48,986 nucleotides of DNA, taken from NCBI GenBank assembly GCA_945860745.1, contig CAMASH010000019.1, positions 1 to 48,986 of the forward strand. The letters run 5' to 3'. Each line of letters starts with the position of its first letter. Within the stretch, counting starts at the first letter, position 1. A model generated the notes under the pieces. The model was not told where the DNA came from and ran no database searches. It was given only the letters and a program-made list of their open reading frames with translations. Positions 33,820 to 42,935 of this stretch are shown piece by piece. Source of the stretch: Chthoniobacter flavus. GTDB taxonomy: Bacteria > Verrucomicrobiota > Verrucomicrobiia > Chthoniobacterales > Terrimicrobiaceae. The position numbers were made by a program, and so were the translations under genes.

Positions 33820-35246
33820 TTTCCGAAGGGCTCGCTTTTCCCCTCGGTCTGGTCACCCTGGTGTTTCAGATCGGGGGAATCTATTTTGCCATCAAGGCAG
33901 TGATGATTTCGCGGACGCCCCAGGCTTCGATCGCATGGGGACTGGCCCTGATCATTTTCCCTTATCTCGCCATTCCCTTGTTTCTCATTTTCGGGGAATC
34001 GCGATTTTCCGGTTACGCCATGGCTGGAACCGGTGAAGTCCCGCAACTCGACGCCGCGCTCAAGCGGGTGCAGGAGGGGATCGCGGGTTTCCAGACGACG
34101 TTTCCTCCCAAGTATCGCGACGCGGATCAACTGGCCAAAAATTTGCGCGGACTTCCGGTTATCGCCGGAAATCAAGCGAGGCTTCTTATTGATGGAGGGC
34201 AAGCCTTTCCCGTGATCTTCGAGGCCATCGCGTCCGCCCGGGAATATGCCGTCGTCCAGTTCTACATCATTCACGATGATGGGGTGGGCCGGGAGTTGAA
34301 GAAACGTCTTCTGGCCGCGGCAAAGCGCGGGGTCCGCTGCTGGGTGCTCTACGACAAAGTGGGAGCGAAGGGACTGCCGGATTCCTACGTGGACGAGTTG
34401 GTGCTGGCGGGAGTGCACGTGCAGGCGTTTGTGACCAACCGGCAGTTCGGGCGGCGCTTTCAGATGAACTTCCGTAATCACCGCAAACTCGTCATCGTGG
34501 ACGGGCGCGTGGCCTTTGTCGGAGGCTTGAATATCGGCGATGAATACATGGGACTCGGACCGCTGGGGGCCTGGCGCGATACCCACCTGCAAATTGAAGG
34601 ACCCGCCGCCGTGGCCTTTCAGGTCTCATTTTTGGAGGACTGGTATTACGCCACCCGCACGGTTCCCGATCTTCCCGTGGTTCCGGTGCGTGGAGGCAAT
34701 GAAGACGTGCTGATTTTTGCCTCGGGTCCGTCCGAGCCCTGGGGGATTACTCCGGCGGTTTATTGCGAGATTATTCATGACGTGCGCGAGCGCATCTGGA
34801 TCGCCAGCCCTTACTTTGTGCCCGATCCGATGCTGCGCGGTGCCCTGGCCCACGCGGCGTTGCGCGGGGTGGATGTCCGCATCATCCTGCCCCAGGGGAT
34901 TGATCACCTGCTGCCCTGGCTTTCCTCCTTCAGCTATTATCCTCAGATGCTGGCTGCCGGAGTGAAAATCTGGCGCTATCAGCCGGGATTCATGCACCAA
35001 AAGGTCATGCTGGCCGACAACGATCTGGCAATCGTGGGCTCGGTCAACCTCGACTATCGCTCCTTCATGCTCAACTTTGAACTGGCCGCTGCCGTCCGCG
35101 ACGAGGGCTTTGCCCGCGAGGTCGAAAGAATGTTCGAGGCGGATTTTGCGCGGAGCGAACCGGAGGATCTGACGAGGTTTGAAAAGGGAAGTTTCTTCTT
35201 CCGGCTCAAATGCCGGCTGTCCGCGTTGATGAGCCCGGAACAATAA
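33816..35246 (+). CDS. cls: Cardiolipin synthase, phospholipase D family
   Basis: The ATG at 33816 gives 476 residues. Two N-terminal membrane segments (LAFPLGLVTLVFQIGGIYFA and the stretch ending FPYLAIPLFLIFGE) are followed by two HKD catalytic motifs: NHRKLVIVDGRVAFVGG and MHQKVMLADNDLAIVGSVN. This is the bacterial ClsA arrangement, in which two phosphatidylglycerols give cardiolipin and glycerol. A 4-base overlap couples it to glcF; this pairing has no known metabolic reason. A strong hairpin lies between its stop and convergent prfB. Confidence 0.92.
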   Translation: MISEGLAFPLGLVTLVFQIGGIYFAIKAVMISRTPQASIAWGLALIIFPYLAIPLFLIFGESRFSGYAMAGTGEVPQLDAALKRVQEGIAGFQTTFPPKYRDADQLAKNLRGLPVIAGNQARLLIDGGQAFPVIFEAIASAREYAVVQFYIIHDDGVGRELKKRLLAAAKRGVRCWVLYDKVGAKGLPDSYVDELVLAGVHVQAFVTNRQFGRRFQMNFRNHRKLVIVDGRVAFVGGLNIGDEYMGLGPLGAWRDTHLQIEGPAAVAFQVSFLEDWYYATRTVPDLPVVPVRGGNEDVLIFASGPSEPWGITPAVYCEIIHDVRERIWIASPYFVPDPMLRGALAHAALRGVDVRIILPQGIDHLLPWLSSFSYYPQMLAAGVKIWRYQPGFMHQKVMLADNDLAIVGSVNLDYRSFMLNFELAAAVRDEGFAREVERMFEADFARSEPEDLTRFEKGSFFFRLKCRLSALMSPEQ

Positions 35247-35280
35247 CTGGCGGGAATCGCCCTGTCGTTGCCCATGTTCC

Positions 35281-35302
35281 GGGCGCGGACAAAGCCGCGC
35301 CC
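35281..35302. terminator. Hairpin between convergent cls and prfB
   Basis: GGGCGCGG, loop ACAAAG, CCGCGCCC: a perfect 8-bp GC stem, 34 bases after the cls stop and 7 bases past the prfB stop. No T-run on either side, so it may be a repeat-derived element or a Rho-type barrier. It may serve both genes. Confidence 0.5.
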
Positions 35303-35308
35303 TCCTGC

Positions 35309-36443
35309 CTACAAATCGTCGTCCTGCGCGCCTTTTTTGTAGGTCATTCCACGCAACTTCCCTTCGATGAAGGCGTCAATCTCGCCGTTCATCATGCCCT
35401 GGATGTCGCTGGTCTGCACTCCGGTTCGCAGGTCCTTGACCATCTGGTAGGGTTGAAAGACGTAAGACCGGATCTGGTTGCCCCAGGCGACGTCGCCCTT
35501 CTCGCCGTATTGCCGGTCCACCTCGGCGCGCTTTTTGTCGGCCTCGAGTTGATAGAGCTTGGCCTTGAGCATTTTCATGGCCAGTTCGTTATTGCGACCC
35601 TGACTGCGTTCGGCCTGGCAGGCCACCACGATGCCGGTGGGAACGTGGCGGAGACGCACGGCGGTTTCCACCTTGTTGACATTCTGGCCGCCCTTGCCAC
35701 CGGAGCGATAGGTGTCGCGCTCGATATCGGCGGGGTTGATTTCCAGCGGCACGTCTTCGATTTCCGGGACAGCATCCACGCTGGCGAAAGAGGTGTGACG
35801 ACGTTTGTTGGAATCGAAAGGTGAGATGCGTACAAGGCGGTGGACGCCGATTTCATTTTTCAGATAGCCGTAGGGATGATCGCCGGAGACCCGCATGGTG
35901 ACCGACTTGATGCCGGCCTCGTCGCCGACCTGGATGTCCACTGTTTCGAACTTCAAGTCCGAGCGTTCCATCCATCGCGTGTACATGCGCATGAGCATGT
36001 CGGCCCAATCACAGGATTCCGTGCCGCCTGCTCCGGAATGGATGGTCAAGAAGGTCGGGCTCTGGTCGAACTCGCCGGAGAGCAATTGATGCAGCTCGAA
36101 TTTTTCCAGATCGCGCAGGATCGCGTCGTATTCCGCACGAACCTCGGCGATGGCCTGGGCCTGATTTTCCGGCGGTTCGCCGCGGGTCAGGTCCTTGAGG
36201 ATTTCGAGATCGGCCGCGCGGGATTCGAGGTCGAGAAAGGGTGAGATCTTGCCCCGCAGTTCAGAAACCAGTTCGACGTCGCGCTGGGCGGCTTCCTTGT
36301 TGTTCCAGAAATCGGGATCGGTCATGCGCGCTTCCACTTCGGAAAGGCGCCGGGTGATGGTGGGGAGGTCAAAGAAACCCCCGCAGTCCGGCCAGGCGGG
36401 CGGAAACAGCGGAGGTGTCAATCGTATCGAGTTGTTCGAGCAT
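35309..36443 (-). CDS. prfB: Peptide chain release factor 2, programmed +1 frameshift
   Basis: Two frames make one protein of about 377 residues. The first frame starts at the ATG of 36443 and encodes 24 residues ([19 protein letters not shown], then LRGFL) up to an in-frame UGA at 36371-36369. After a +1 shift on CUU-UGA-C the second frame begins at D ([16 protein letters not shown]) and runs to the TAG at 35311-35309. RF2 identity is shown by the SPF codon-recognition tripeptide in [11 protein letters not shown] and GGQ in [13 protein letters not shown]. It ends translation at UGA and UAA and controls its own level through the frameshift. Annotating from the second frame alone gives a wrong N-terminus. 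Confidence 0.96.
36368..36383 (-). promoter_or_regulatory. prfB autoregulatory frameshift signal
   Basis: On the minus strand: CGGGGG, TTT, CTTTGAC. The slip site CTT-TGA-C (36374-36368) is preceded, three bases upstream, by a purine run GGGGG that can pair with the 16S rRNA anti-Shine-Dalgarno, as in the classical bacterial prfB signal. Slow UGA decoding when RF2 is scarce favours the +1 shift. Confidence 0.93.
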
Positions 36444-36512
36444 AAATGGGAAGGGACTATCTACCATACCATAGCAGGATTGAAAACACTTGCTGCGGGG
36501 AAATGTTTCTCC

Positions 36513-36562
36513 GGCCACGTTCTGACGAACGCGGCTACGTAGCCGCCGGCGTGAGCCGGTGG
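36513..36562. repeat. Head-to-head REP-like doublet between divIC and prfB
   Basis: Two inverted elements meet at CTAC|GTAG (36535-36542). The minus-strand copy (36515-36538) reads GTAGCCG, stem CGTTC, loop GTCA, stem GAACG, TGG. The plus copy (36539-36562) reads GTAGCCG, stem CCGGC, loop GTGA, stem GCCGG, TGG. Both stems are perfect although their sequences differ. The doublet ends 9 bases past the divIC stop. This is the clearest REPIN-like arrangement in the window. Confidence 0.75.
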
Positions 36563-36571
36563 TGTCCGGCC

Positions 36572-36931
36572 CTATTTCCTCGCGGGCGCAGGCTGGGGCT
36601 TGGGCTGCCCCTTGGCGGAATCGAGGCGGTAAATGGTTTCGCCCTCCTTCATCAGGTCCAGTTTGTCCCGCGCGATGGTTTCGATGTATTCCTTGTCATT
36701 CCCGAGCAGGTAAACCTCGCGGTCCCGCTGCTTGCGGAGGAGTTCCTGCGCGGCCAGTTCCTTCTTTTGCTCGTCGAGGACGCGGCTCATTTCGTTCCGG
36801 CGCATAAGTTCGGGATAAAACCACAGGGCAACGCCCGCCACGCCCACGATGACAAGCAGGACGAACAGCACGCGATTGATCGCATTCCAGAAGGCGGGAT
36901 CCTTCCGACGATGAACCTGCGACGATCTCAT
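36572..36931 (-). CDS. Septum formation initiator, DivIC/FtsB family
   Basis: The ATG at 36931 gives 119 residues: a short cytoplasmic lead, one membrane segment (VLFVLLVIVGVAGVALWF), then a coiled coil (LDEQKKELAAQELLRKQRD) and the conserved end NDKEYIETIARDKLDLMKEGE, the family's (Y)-x-E-x-x-AR-x-x-L-x-x-x-x-x-GE pattern. FtsB/DivIC proteins join FtsL and FtsQ/DivIB in the divisome. It follows enolase on the same strand, an order seen in many bacteria, with a REP-like block of 110 bases between. The tail is lysine/proline rich. Confidence 0.85.
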   Translation of the reverse strand: MRSSQVHRRKDPAFWNAINRVLFVLLVIVGVAGVALWFYPELMRRNEMSRVLDEQKKELAAQELLRKQRDREVYLLGNDKEYIETIARDKLDLMKEGETIYRLDSAKGQPKPQPAPARK

Positions 36932-36979
36932 GGGTACGGATGTTAGCAGGCGGGACGGCGAGGGCACGAAATTATTGCT

Positions 36980-37089
36980 GTAGTCACGGCACTTTGCTGG
37001 CTGCGCCACCCTTCGGGCTGCCCTGCGGTCAGGCTATCTGCGCTTCGCTTCGATTGTTGCCGTGCGCCCCAACGGAGTGGGGCGGCTAC
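36980..37089. repeat. REP-like inverted pair between eno and divIC
   Basis: The right element (minus strand, 37089-37067) reads GTAGCCG, stem CCCCA, six-base loop, stem TGGGG. The left end is GTAG at 36980 followed by TCACGGCA, which pairs with TGCCGTG at 37058-37064, so the whole block can fold. CTAC lies 4 bases after the eno stop codon. The block separates two genes read in the same direction and may lower readthrough into divIC. Confidence 0.6.
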
Positions 37090-37093
37090 AGCT

Positions 37094-38455
<1,362 letters not shown>

Positions 38456-38478
38456 TCAACGGACCGGAAAAAGGACGT

Positions 38479-39231
38479 TCAGCCCATGTGAATCCTCAAG
38501 CCGGAACGAACTCCGTCTTTGGCTCGGCGGGCAAGTTTTCCTTCCGTCACCCAGTCCGTCACTTTTTCCCAAGGAGCAAACCGCACGGTGCTCGCCGTGC
38601 CCCATTTGGTGGAGTCTGCCAGCAAGAGAACCCGCCGGGTCCGGCTGATGATGGCCTGCTTGATTTCCGCCTCGGACAACTCGGTCGTCCAAAGACCTTC
38701 TTCATTCAATCCGGAGGCCCCGAGGAGGGCAAATTCGGATTGAATCGAGGCCAGTGATCCCAACGTGTTGCCGCCGGTCAAGGCGCCGCTAACCTGGCGG
38801 AGTTCTCCGCCCACACACAACACGCTGGCCTCCCCGTGCAAGGCTTCCGCCAGCAGTGCCACCGAGTGGGTAATCAGGCGGATGTCTTTGCGGCGCAGCA
38901 GAATTTTCCCGGCTTCGAGGCAGGTGGAGCCGGCGTCCACAAACACACTGGACCCGGGAGGAATGAGCGAAGCCGTCTTGAGGGCGATAGCCTTCTTGGC
39001 GGCGTTGTTCCGGTGCAGGCGTTCATCAAAAGAAATCTCCGACCGCGCATAGGAGGGATGGAGCACCCCGCCATGCACCCGGATGAGGTCGCCGGATTGT
39101 TCCAACCCCGCCAGATCCCGCCGCAGCGTGGCCGGGGAAACCTTCACCTTGCCTTGGAGTTCGGCAAAATTCATGCGCTGGTTCTCGCGCACGATTTTCT
39201 TGATCAGGCTGTGGCGTTCCTCGGCGAACAT
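38479..39231 (-). CDS. DeoR-family transcriptional regulator
   Basis: A 250-residue regulator. The N-terminal helix-turn-helix reads RHSLIKKIVRENQRMNFAEL and KVSPATLRRDLAGLEQSGDL, followed by RVHGGVL, the DeoR signature. The C-terminal half is the isomerase-like sugar-phosphate sensor, with VFVDAGSTCLEAGK, GGELRQVSGALTG and LLADSTKWG. It is the last gene of the five-gene sugar operon, 6 bases after the kinase, so it probably controls this operon and perhaps the facing araBAD genes in response to a phosphorylated intermediate. A 6-bp hairpin (GGCAAG/CTTGCC, 38424-38442) follows the stop. Confidence 0.9.
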   Translation of the reverse strand: MFAEERHSLIKKIVRENQRMNFAELQGKVKVSPATLRRDLAGLEQSGDLIRVHGGVLHPSYARSEISFDERLHRNNAAKKAIALKTASLIPPGSSVFVDAGSTCLEAGKILLRRKDIRLITHSVALLAEALHGEASVLCVGGELRQVSGALTGGNTLGSLASIQSEFALLGASGLNEEGLWTTELSEAEIKQAIISRTRRVLLLADSTKWGTASTVRFAPWEKVTDWVTEGKLARRAKDGVRSGLRIHMG

Positions 39232-39237
39232 GGCTTC

Positions 39238-40254
39238 CTAGATTTTCCGCAGGCCCAGACGGCCGGGAAGTTCCAGGCAATCCTTCGCGGACTGAATGCC
39301 ATCGGACGGGGCCGCACCAAACAGACTTGATGCGGCGGCGGTGGTGCCGAGGAGAAGAGCCTCCTCGATGGACTGTTCCTCGTGCAAGGCATAGAGCACT
39401 CCGGCGGCGAACGCGTCTCCGGCGCCCACGCTGCTCACGATCGCGGATTGCGGCACATCCACGCTGGCCTGAACACGAAACTTTCCGTCGCGGCCCAGGG
39501 CGCAGGCTCCCTCCGGAAAATGCACGATCACCCACTCGCGAACGCCGTCGTCCAGCAGTTTTGTCGAGGCGGCCTGGATGGCAGGCAGGTCGATGGTTCC
39601 CGTGGGACGAGTGGGCAGGCCCGTTGTGCGCTCGACCTCGAATTCATTCAGAATGCAATAATCCGCATAACGCAAGGAGGGTCGAACGATGGCGGCGAAC
39701 CGGTGGCTGTCCTCGCTGACGACATCCAGGCTGGTCTTGCAGCCGGCCTCCCGCGCCCGGTGCAAAACCCGCGCCGCGGCCGTTCCGAATTCGGCATCGG
39801 GCAAATCCAGGCGGTCGAGCAACAACAGGTAACCCAGATGGAAGATCCGGGCTTCGATCTCATCGAACGAAAAATGCGGCCCGTCCAGCAGGGCGTTGGC
39901 GCCGCGCTGATGGAAAAATGTTCTCCGTCCGGTGGACTGCACCGTCATGACATCGGTGTATGAGGTTGGGACGCCTTCGACGCACGGGAGTCGGGTGCGG
40001 TCAATCCCATGGGCGTCGCATTGTTCATGAATCCACCGTCCATCCGCATCGGCCCCGACGAGGCCGATGCCCGCCAGCGGAAACGATGCGCCCAGTCTGG
40101 CCAGATCGACCAGAACATTGAAAGGACTGCCGCCATTGCCGATCGTTTCGCTCAGAATATTCGCCAGCGCATCCTGCTGGGGATAGGTGTCAACGACTTT
40201 GAGATTATCAACGATCCAGTTGCCTCCGGCGAGGATTCCCTGACGACGGCTCAT
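39238..40254 (-). CDS. PfkB-family sugar kinase
   Basis: A 338-residue ribokinase-like kinase. The N-terminal region has GGNWIVDNLKVVDTYP and the first signature GNGGSPFNVLVDLARLG, and the C-terminal anion hole/catalytic motif is GAGDAF (277-282; catalytic D280). CILNEFEVERTTG is the mid-domain strand. Such kinases phosphorylate ketoses, sugar acids or nucleosides; in this setting it probably acts on the ketose made by the isomerase and feeds the aldolase. Its start overlaps the isomerase stop by 4 bases. The substrate cannot be assigned from sequence alone. Confidence 0.88.
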   Translation of the reverse strand: MSRRQGILAGGNWIVDNLKVVDTYPQQDALANILSETIGNGGSPFNVLVDLARLGASFPLAGIGLVGADADGRWIHEQCDAHGIDRTRLPCVEGVPTSYTDVMTVQSTGRRTFFHQRGANALLDGPHFSFDEIEARIFHLGYLLLLDRLDLPDAEFGTAAARVLHRAREAGCKTSLDVVSEDSHRFAAIVRPSLRYADYCILNEFEVERTTGLPTRPTGTIDLPAIQAASTKLLDDGVREWVIVHFPEGACALGRDGKFRVQASVDVPQSAIVSSVGAGDAFAAGVLYALHEEQSIEEALLLGTTAAASSLFGAAPSDGIQSAKDCLELPGRLGLRKI

Positions 40255-40826
40255 GGGATTTTTTCGCTGATCAACCGCAGCCCAGCCGCCTCGTCCTCCT
40301 CGATGCCGGGGTAGCGTCCGATGGCGGGATGGACGAAGAAATTGTCATGCAAATCGTCGTTCGCCGTGGAGACCTCCCCGATGATGCACTCCTCGGAAAG
40401 CGGCCAGAATGCGTGGTAAACCCCCGGAACCAGCGTGACCCGTGATCCGGCTTCCAGCGGGATGATCGTGCCCGAGCTGATTGAAGCCGGCTCGTGATTG
40501 AGCGGGAGCACGAGATCGCGGCCCTCGCTTTGATCCGGCCGGCCGGCCCAGACCTGCACGGCCAGACGGCCGGTCCGGCAGATGATGTCCTCTTTCTTTT
40601 TCCGATGGGTGTGCGCCGGGGTCGTCATGTCTCTCTGCGCATACATGAGCTTTTCGCAATACTCGGGTTCCTCGGCCAGGTTGACCAGCACGAGTCCGGA
40701 TTTCCGCCAGTCGCCCAGTCCGAAGTCCGTCACATCCCATCGCGGACGGGGAGGCAGGGACCAGTGGTGGGCGTGGAAACATTGTCCGGCCGCGCGAATG
40801 AGAGAGTTGATGGCGCTGCGTTTCAT
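40251..40826 (-). CDS. Cupin sugar isomerase, D-lyxose ketol-isomerase-like
   Basis: A 191-residue cupin-fold protein. The start MKRSAINSLIRAAG, the WDVTDFGLGDW segment, the metal-binding stretch TPAHTHRKKKEDIICR (two histidines and a glutamate) and PGVYHAFW (a third histidine), and the end GEVSTANDDLHDNFF match D-lyxose isomerase, which also converts D-mannose to D-fructose. Known members are about 170-230 residues. It overlaps both neighbours by 4 bases and so is translated together with the oxidoreductase and the kinase. Confidence 0.82.
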   Translation of the reverse strand: MKRSAINSLIRAAGQCFHAHHWSLPPRPRWDVTDFGLGDWRKSGLVLVNLAEEPEYCEKLMYAQRDMTTPAHTHRKKKEDIICRTGRLAVQVWAGRPDQSEGRDLVLPLNHEPASISSGTIIPLEAGSRVTLVPGVYHAFWPLSEECIIGEVSTANDDLHDNFFVHPAIGRYPGIEEDEAAGLRLISEKIP

Positions 40827-41959
40827 GCCACTTCCGCAAGGTCAACCGCCCGCTTTTCCGCGTGGGACTTCAGCGCAGCCGCAAATAACTCGTGGCTCTG
40901 CACGGCTTCGCGCGGGGTCACGCAGCCAAAGCGTCCCTCCAATGCTCCGGCCCGCTCGGCCAGATAGGCCGCCCACATTTGCAGGAAGCAATCGGGAAAG
41001 CCGGGCTCAAAAATTCCTCCCGTAATGGTCGGGAAAGGTCCGTGAAAACCCAGATCGGTGCGCAGCCAGCTTTGTTCCTTGCCCCGCTGGAAGGTCCAGA
41101 GGGTCTTGGGTTCCTTGGTGCTGAACTTCACCCCGCCGTCGGTCCCGAGGATTTCGATGAACCAGGTGTTCGTTTCCCCTGGCGCCAGGCGTTTCATCTC
41201 AAAACGCACCGGCACCTCGCTTCCTTCCACCTCCACCTCGGAATGGAGCAGGGCATTGTCCCAGGTATCACACGGTGCCATGCCGCCTTTGCCATCAGGA
41301 CGCTCATGGTAAATCTTTTGGAGTTGGGCGTAAACCCGCTTCGGTTTCCACCCGAGCCGGAAGGGCAGGTGAATGGCGTGCATCCCGAGATCGCCCATCA
41401 CTCCGATCTCGCCGCAGGTTTTGACCTGGCGCTTCCAATTGGCCGCCTTGGTCGGATCCAGATCGCTGCTGTGATGGAAGCCGGAATGAATCTCCAACAC
41501 GCGGCCGAGTTTTCCGTCGCGGGCGATCCGGAAGGCGCGCTGGGCTCCGGGCAGAAAGGGGAATTCCGAACTGCACCGCACAAAACGTCCGGAAGATTCC
41601 GCCGCGGCCGCAATGGCGCGCGCGGCCGCCAGATCGATGCCAAAGGGTTTCTCCGCCAAGAGGTCTTTGCCGGCTTTCAACACATCGAGGTAGATCGCCT
41701 CATGCAGATTGTGCGGCACGGCCACGTAAACCACGTCCACCTCCGCACGGGCCAGGAGTTCGTGATAGTCCGCGGTCAGCAATTTGATGGTCGGCACCTG
41801 GCGGAACCACTCGCGCGGTTTTTCGGCCAGGTCGCAGACTGCCGTCACCTCGGCCCGAACCGGAAAGTTTTCCAGAACGAACCACCGCGCCAGTGCGCTG
41901 GCCACTTCGCGTCCCATCAGGCCTCCGCCAATGATGCCGATTCTGACGGGAATACTCAT
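40823..41959 (-). CDS. Gfo/Idh/MocA-family NAD(P)-dependent oxidoreductase
   Basis: A 378-residue dehydrogenase. The Rossmann motif is GIIGGGLMGREVA near residue 8, the cofactor/substrate motif is AEKPFGIDLAAA (the family's EKP), and the catalytic region GEIGVMGDLGMHAIHLPF contains the G-D-x-G-x-H pattern. Family members oxidise or epimerise sugars, inositols and sugar acids. It is the second gene of the operon, with 4-base overlaps on both sides. Its likely role is to prepare the substrate of the isomerase or to act on a product of the aldolase. Confidence 0.88.
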   Translation of the reverse strand: MSIPVRIGIIGGGLMGREVASALARWFVLENFPVRAEVTAVCDLAEKPREWFRQVPTIKLLTADYHELLARAEVDVVYVAVPHNLHEAIYLDVLKAGKDLLAEKPFGIDLAAARAIAAAAESSGRFVRCSSEFPFLPGAQRAFRIARDGKLGRVLEIHSGFHHSSDLDPTKAANWKRQVKTCGEIGVMGDLGMHAIHLPFRLGWKPKRVYAQLQKIYHERPDGKGGMAPCDTWDNALLHSEVEVEGSEVPVRFEMKRLAPGETNTWFIEILGTDGGVKFSTKEPKTLWTFQRGKEQSWLRTDLGFHGPFPTITGGIFEPGFPDCFLQMWAAYLAERAGALEGRFGCVTPREAVQSHELFAAALKSHAEKRAVDLAEVA

Positions 41960-42798
41960 GACGCTTTCCCGTTGAGAAATGCCGCGGCTTCCGTAGCGCT
42001 GGCACCGTCATGCACGATGGCCATGAGCGCCTTGGTCATGCCGGCCGGATTGGCGTGCTGAATCACATTGCGGCCGTAGACGATTCCGGCCACGCCCTGA
42101 CGGATCAACGCTTCGGTCCGTTCCAGAATTTCCTGATCCGGAGCCCTGCCGCCGCCGCGGACCAGGACGGGAATGCGTCCGGAAATCTCCACCACCTTGT
42201 GATAAATACTCACATCGTCGGTGGGGTCCGCCTTGATGATGTCCGCCCCGAGTTCCACCGCCTGACGGACGAGGGGAAGAATCTTTTGCGGGTCGCCATC
42301 CACCATGTAACCGCCCGCGGTTTCGTTCGCTTGAAAAACCAGGGGTTCAATCATCAAGGGCATGCCGTAGCGATCACACTCCGGTTTGATTTTGAGAATG
42401 TTCTGAATGCAGTGATCGGAAACTTCCGGTTCGTTGGGAATACGGAAGAGATTGACCACCACGCAGGTCGCGTCGAGCCGCAGGGCCTGTTCGACCGGAT
42501 TCTCGATCATCCGGCTATGGAGGGCGCGGGGCAGTTCGCGGCCATAGACATTGGCCACATCGGTCCGCAGGACGAGGGACGGCTTGAAACGCCCGGGCAG
42601 ACTTTGCAGCACGGGGGCCTGACCGATGGTCAGTTGAATGGCGTCGGGGGCGGCGTCCACCACCACCCGGATCGCCTTCTCGATATTCTCAATCCCGCCC
42701 AGGAAAGACGTCTCGTTGAAAAAACCGTGATCAATCGCCACATCAAAACAGCGGTTGGATTTGGGATGGAAAAGACGGTTGAGACGGAAGGTTTTCAT
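41956..42798 (-). CDS. Class I aldolase of the DhnA/LsrF (DeoC-like) family
   Basis: The ATG at 42798 gives 280 residues of TIM-barrel aldolase: FDVAIDHGFFN opens the barrel, the Schiff-base lysine is K189 in GADIIKADPTDD, and VLVRGGGRAP and GIVYGRNVIQHANPAGM form the phosphate-binding end strands. Relatives include class I fructose-bisphosphate aldolase, LsrF and LacD-like enzymes that cleave or make phosphorylated ketoses. It leads the minus-strand operon. A longer start at 42855 would run 19 codons into the intergenic region shared with araB and is less likely. Confidence 0.85.
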   Translation of the reverse strand: MKTFRLNRLFHPKSNRCFDVAIDHGFFNETSFLGGIENIEKAIRVVVDAAPDAIQLTIGQAPVLQSLPGRFKPSLVLRTDVANVYGRELPRALHSRMIENPVEQALRLDATCVVVNLFRIPNEPEVSDHCIQNILKIKPECDRYGMPLMIEPLVFQANETAGGYMVDGDPQKILPLVRQAVELGADIIKADPTDDVSIYHKVVEISGRIPVLVRGGGRAPDQEILERTEALIRQGVAGIVYGRNVIQHANPAGMTKALMAIVHDGASATEAAAFLNGKAS

Positions 42799-42833
42799 AA
42801 AAACTACGATGATTATTTCTGAGCATTGTAGGT

Positions 42834-42846
42834 CATGATGATCATG
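42834..42846. promoter_or_regulatory. Palindrome between the sugar operon and araBAD, candidate operator
   Basis: CATGAT-G-ATCATG, perfect 6-bp arms with one central base, in the 137-base divergent region. It lies 35 bases before the aldolase start. It is a candidate binding site for the DeoR regulator or another factor controlling one or both operons. Confidence 0.35.
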
Positions 42847-42898
42847 GTTCAACAAAAATGATGCCGGGTATTGGCCCCCGGGAATTTCGCGGGCGTTC

Positions 42899-42927
42899 TT
42901 TACATGTTCCCGCAGGTTGAAATAACA
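42899..42927 (+). promoter_or_regulatory. Candidate araB promoter
   Basis: TTTACA (42899-42904), 17-base spacer, ATAACA (42922-42927). Transcription would start only a few bases before the GTG at 42936, implying a leaderless or nearly leaderless message, which fits the lack of a Shine-Dalgarno in front of araB. Confidence 0.3.
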
Positions 42928-42935
42928 ATACGGCT

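Noticed and set aside
38479-42798. Assignment of the five-gene operon to sulfoquinovose breakdown (sulfo-EMP)
   Set aside because: The set of a PfkB kinase, class I aldolase and DeoR regulator fits, but the isomerase belongs to a different fold from YihS and no sulfonate transporter or sulfolactaldehyde reductase of the known type is present.
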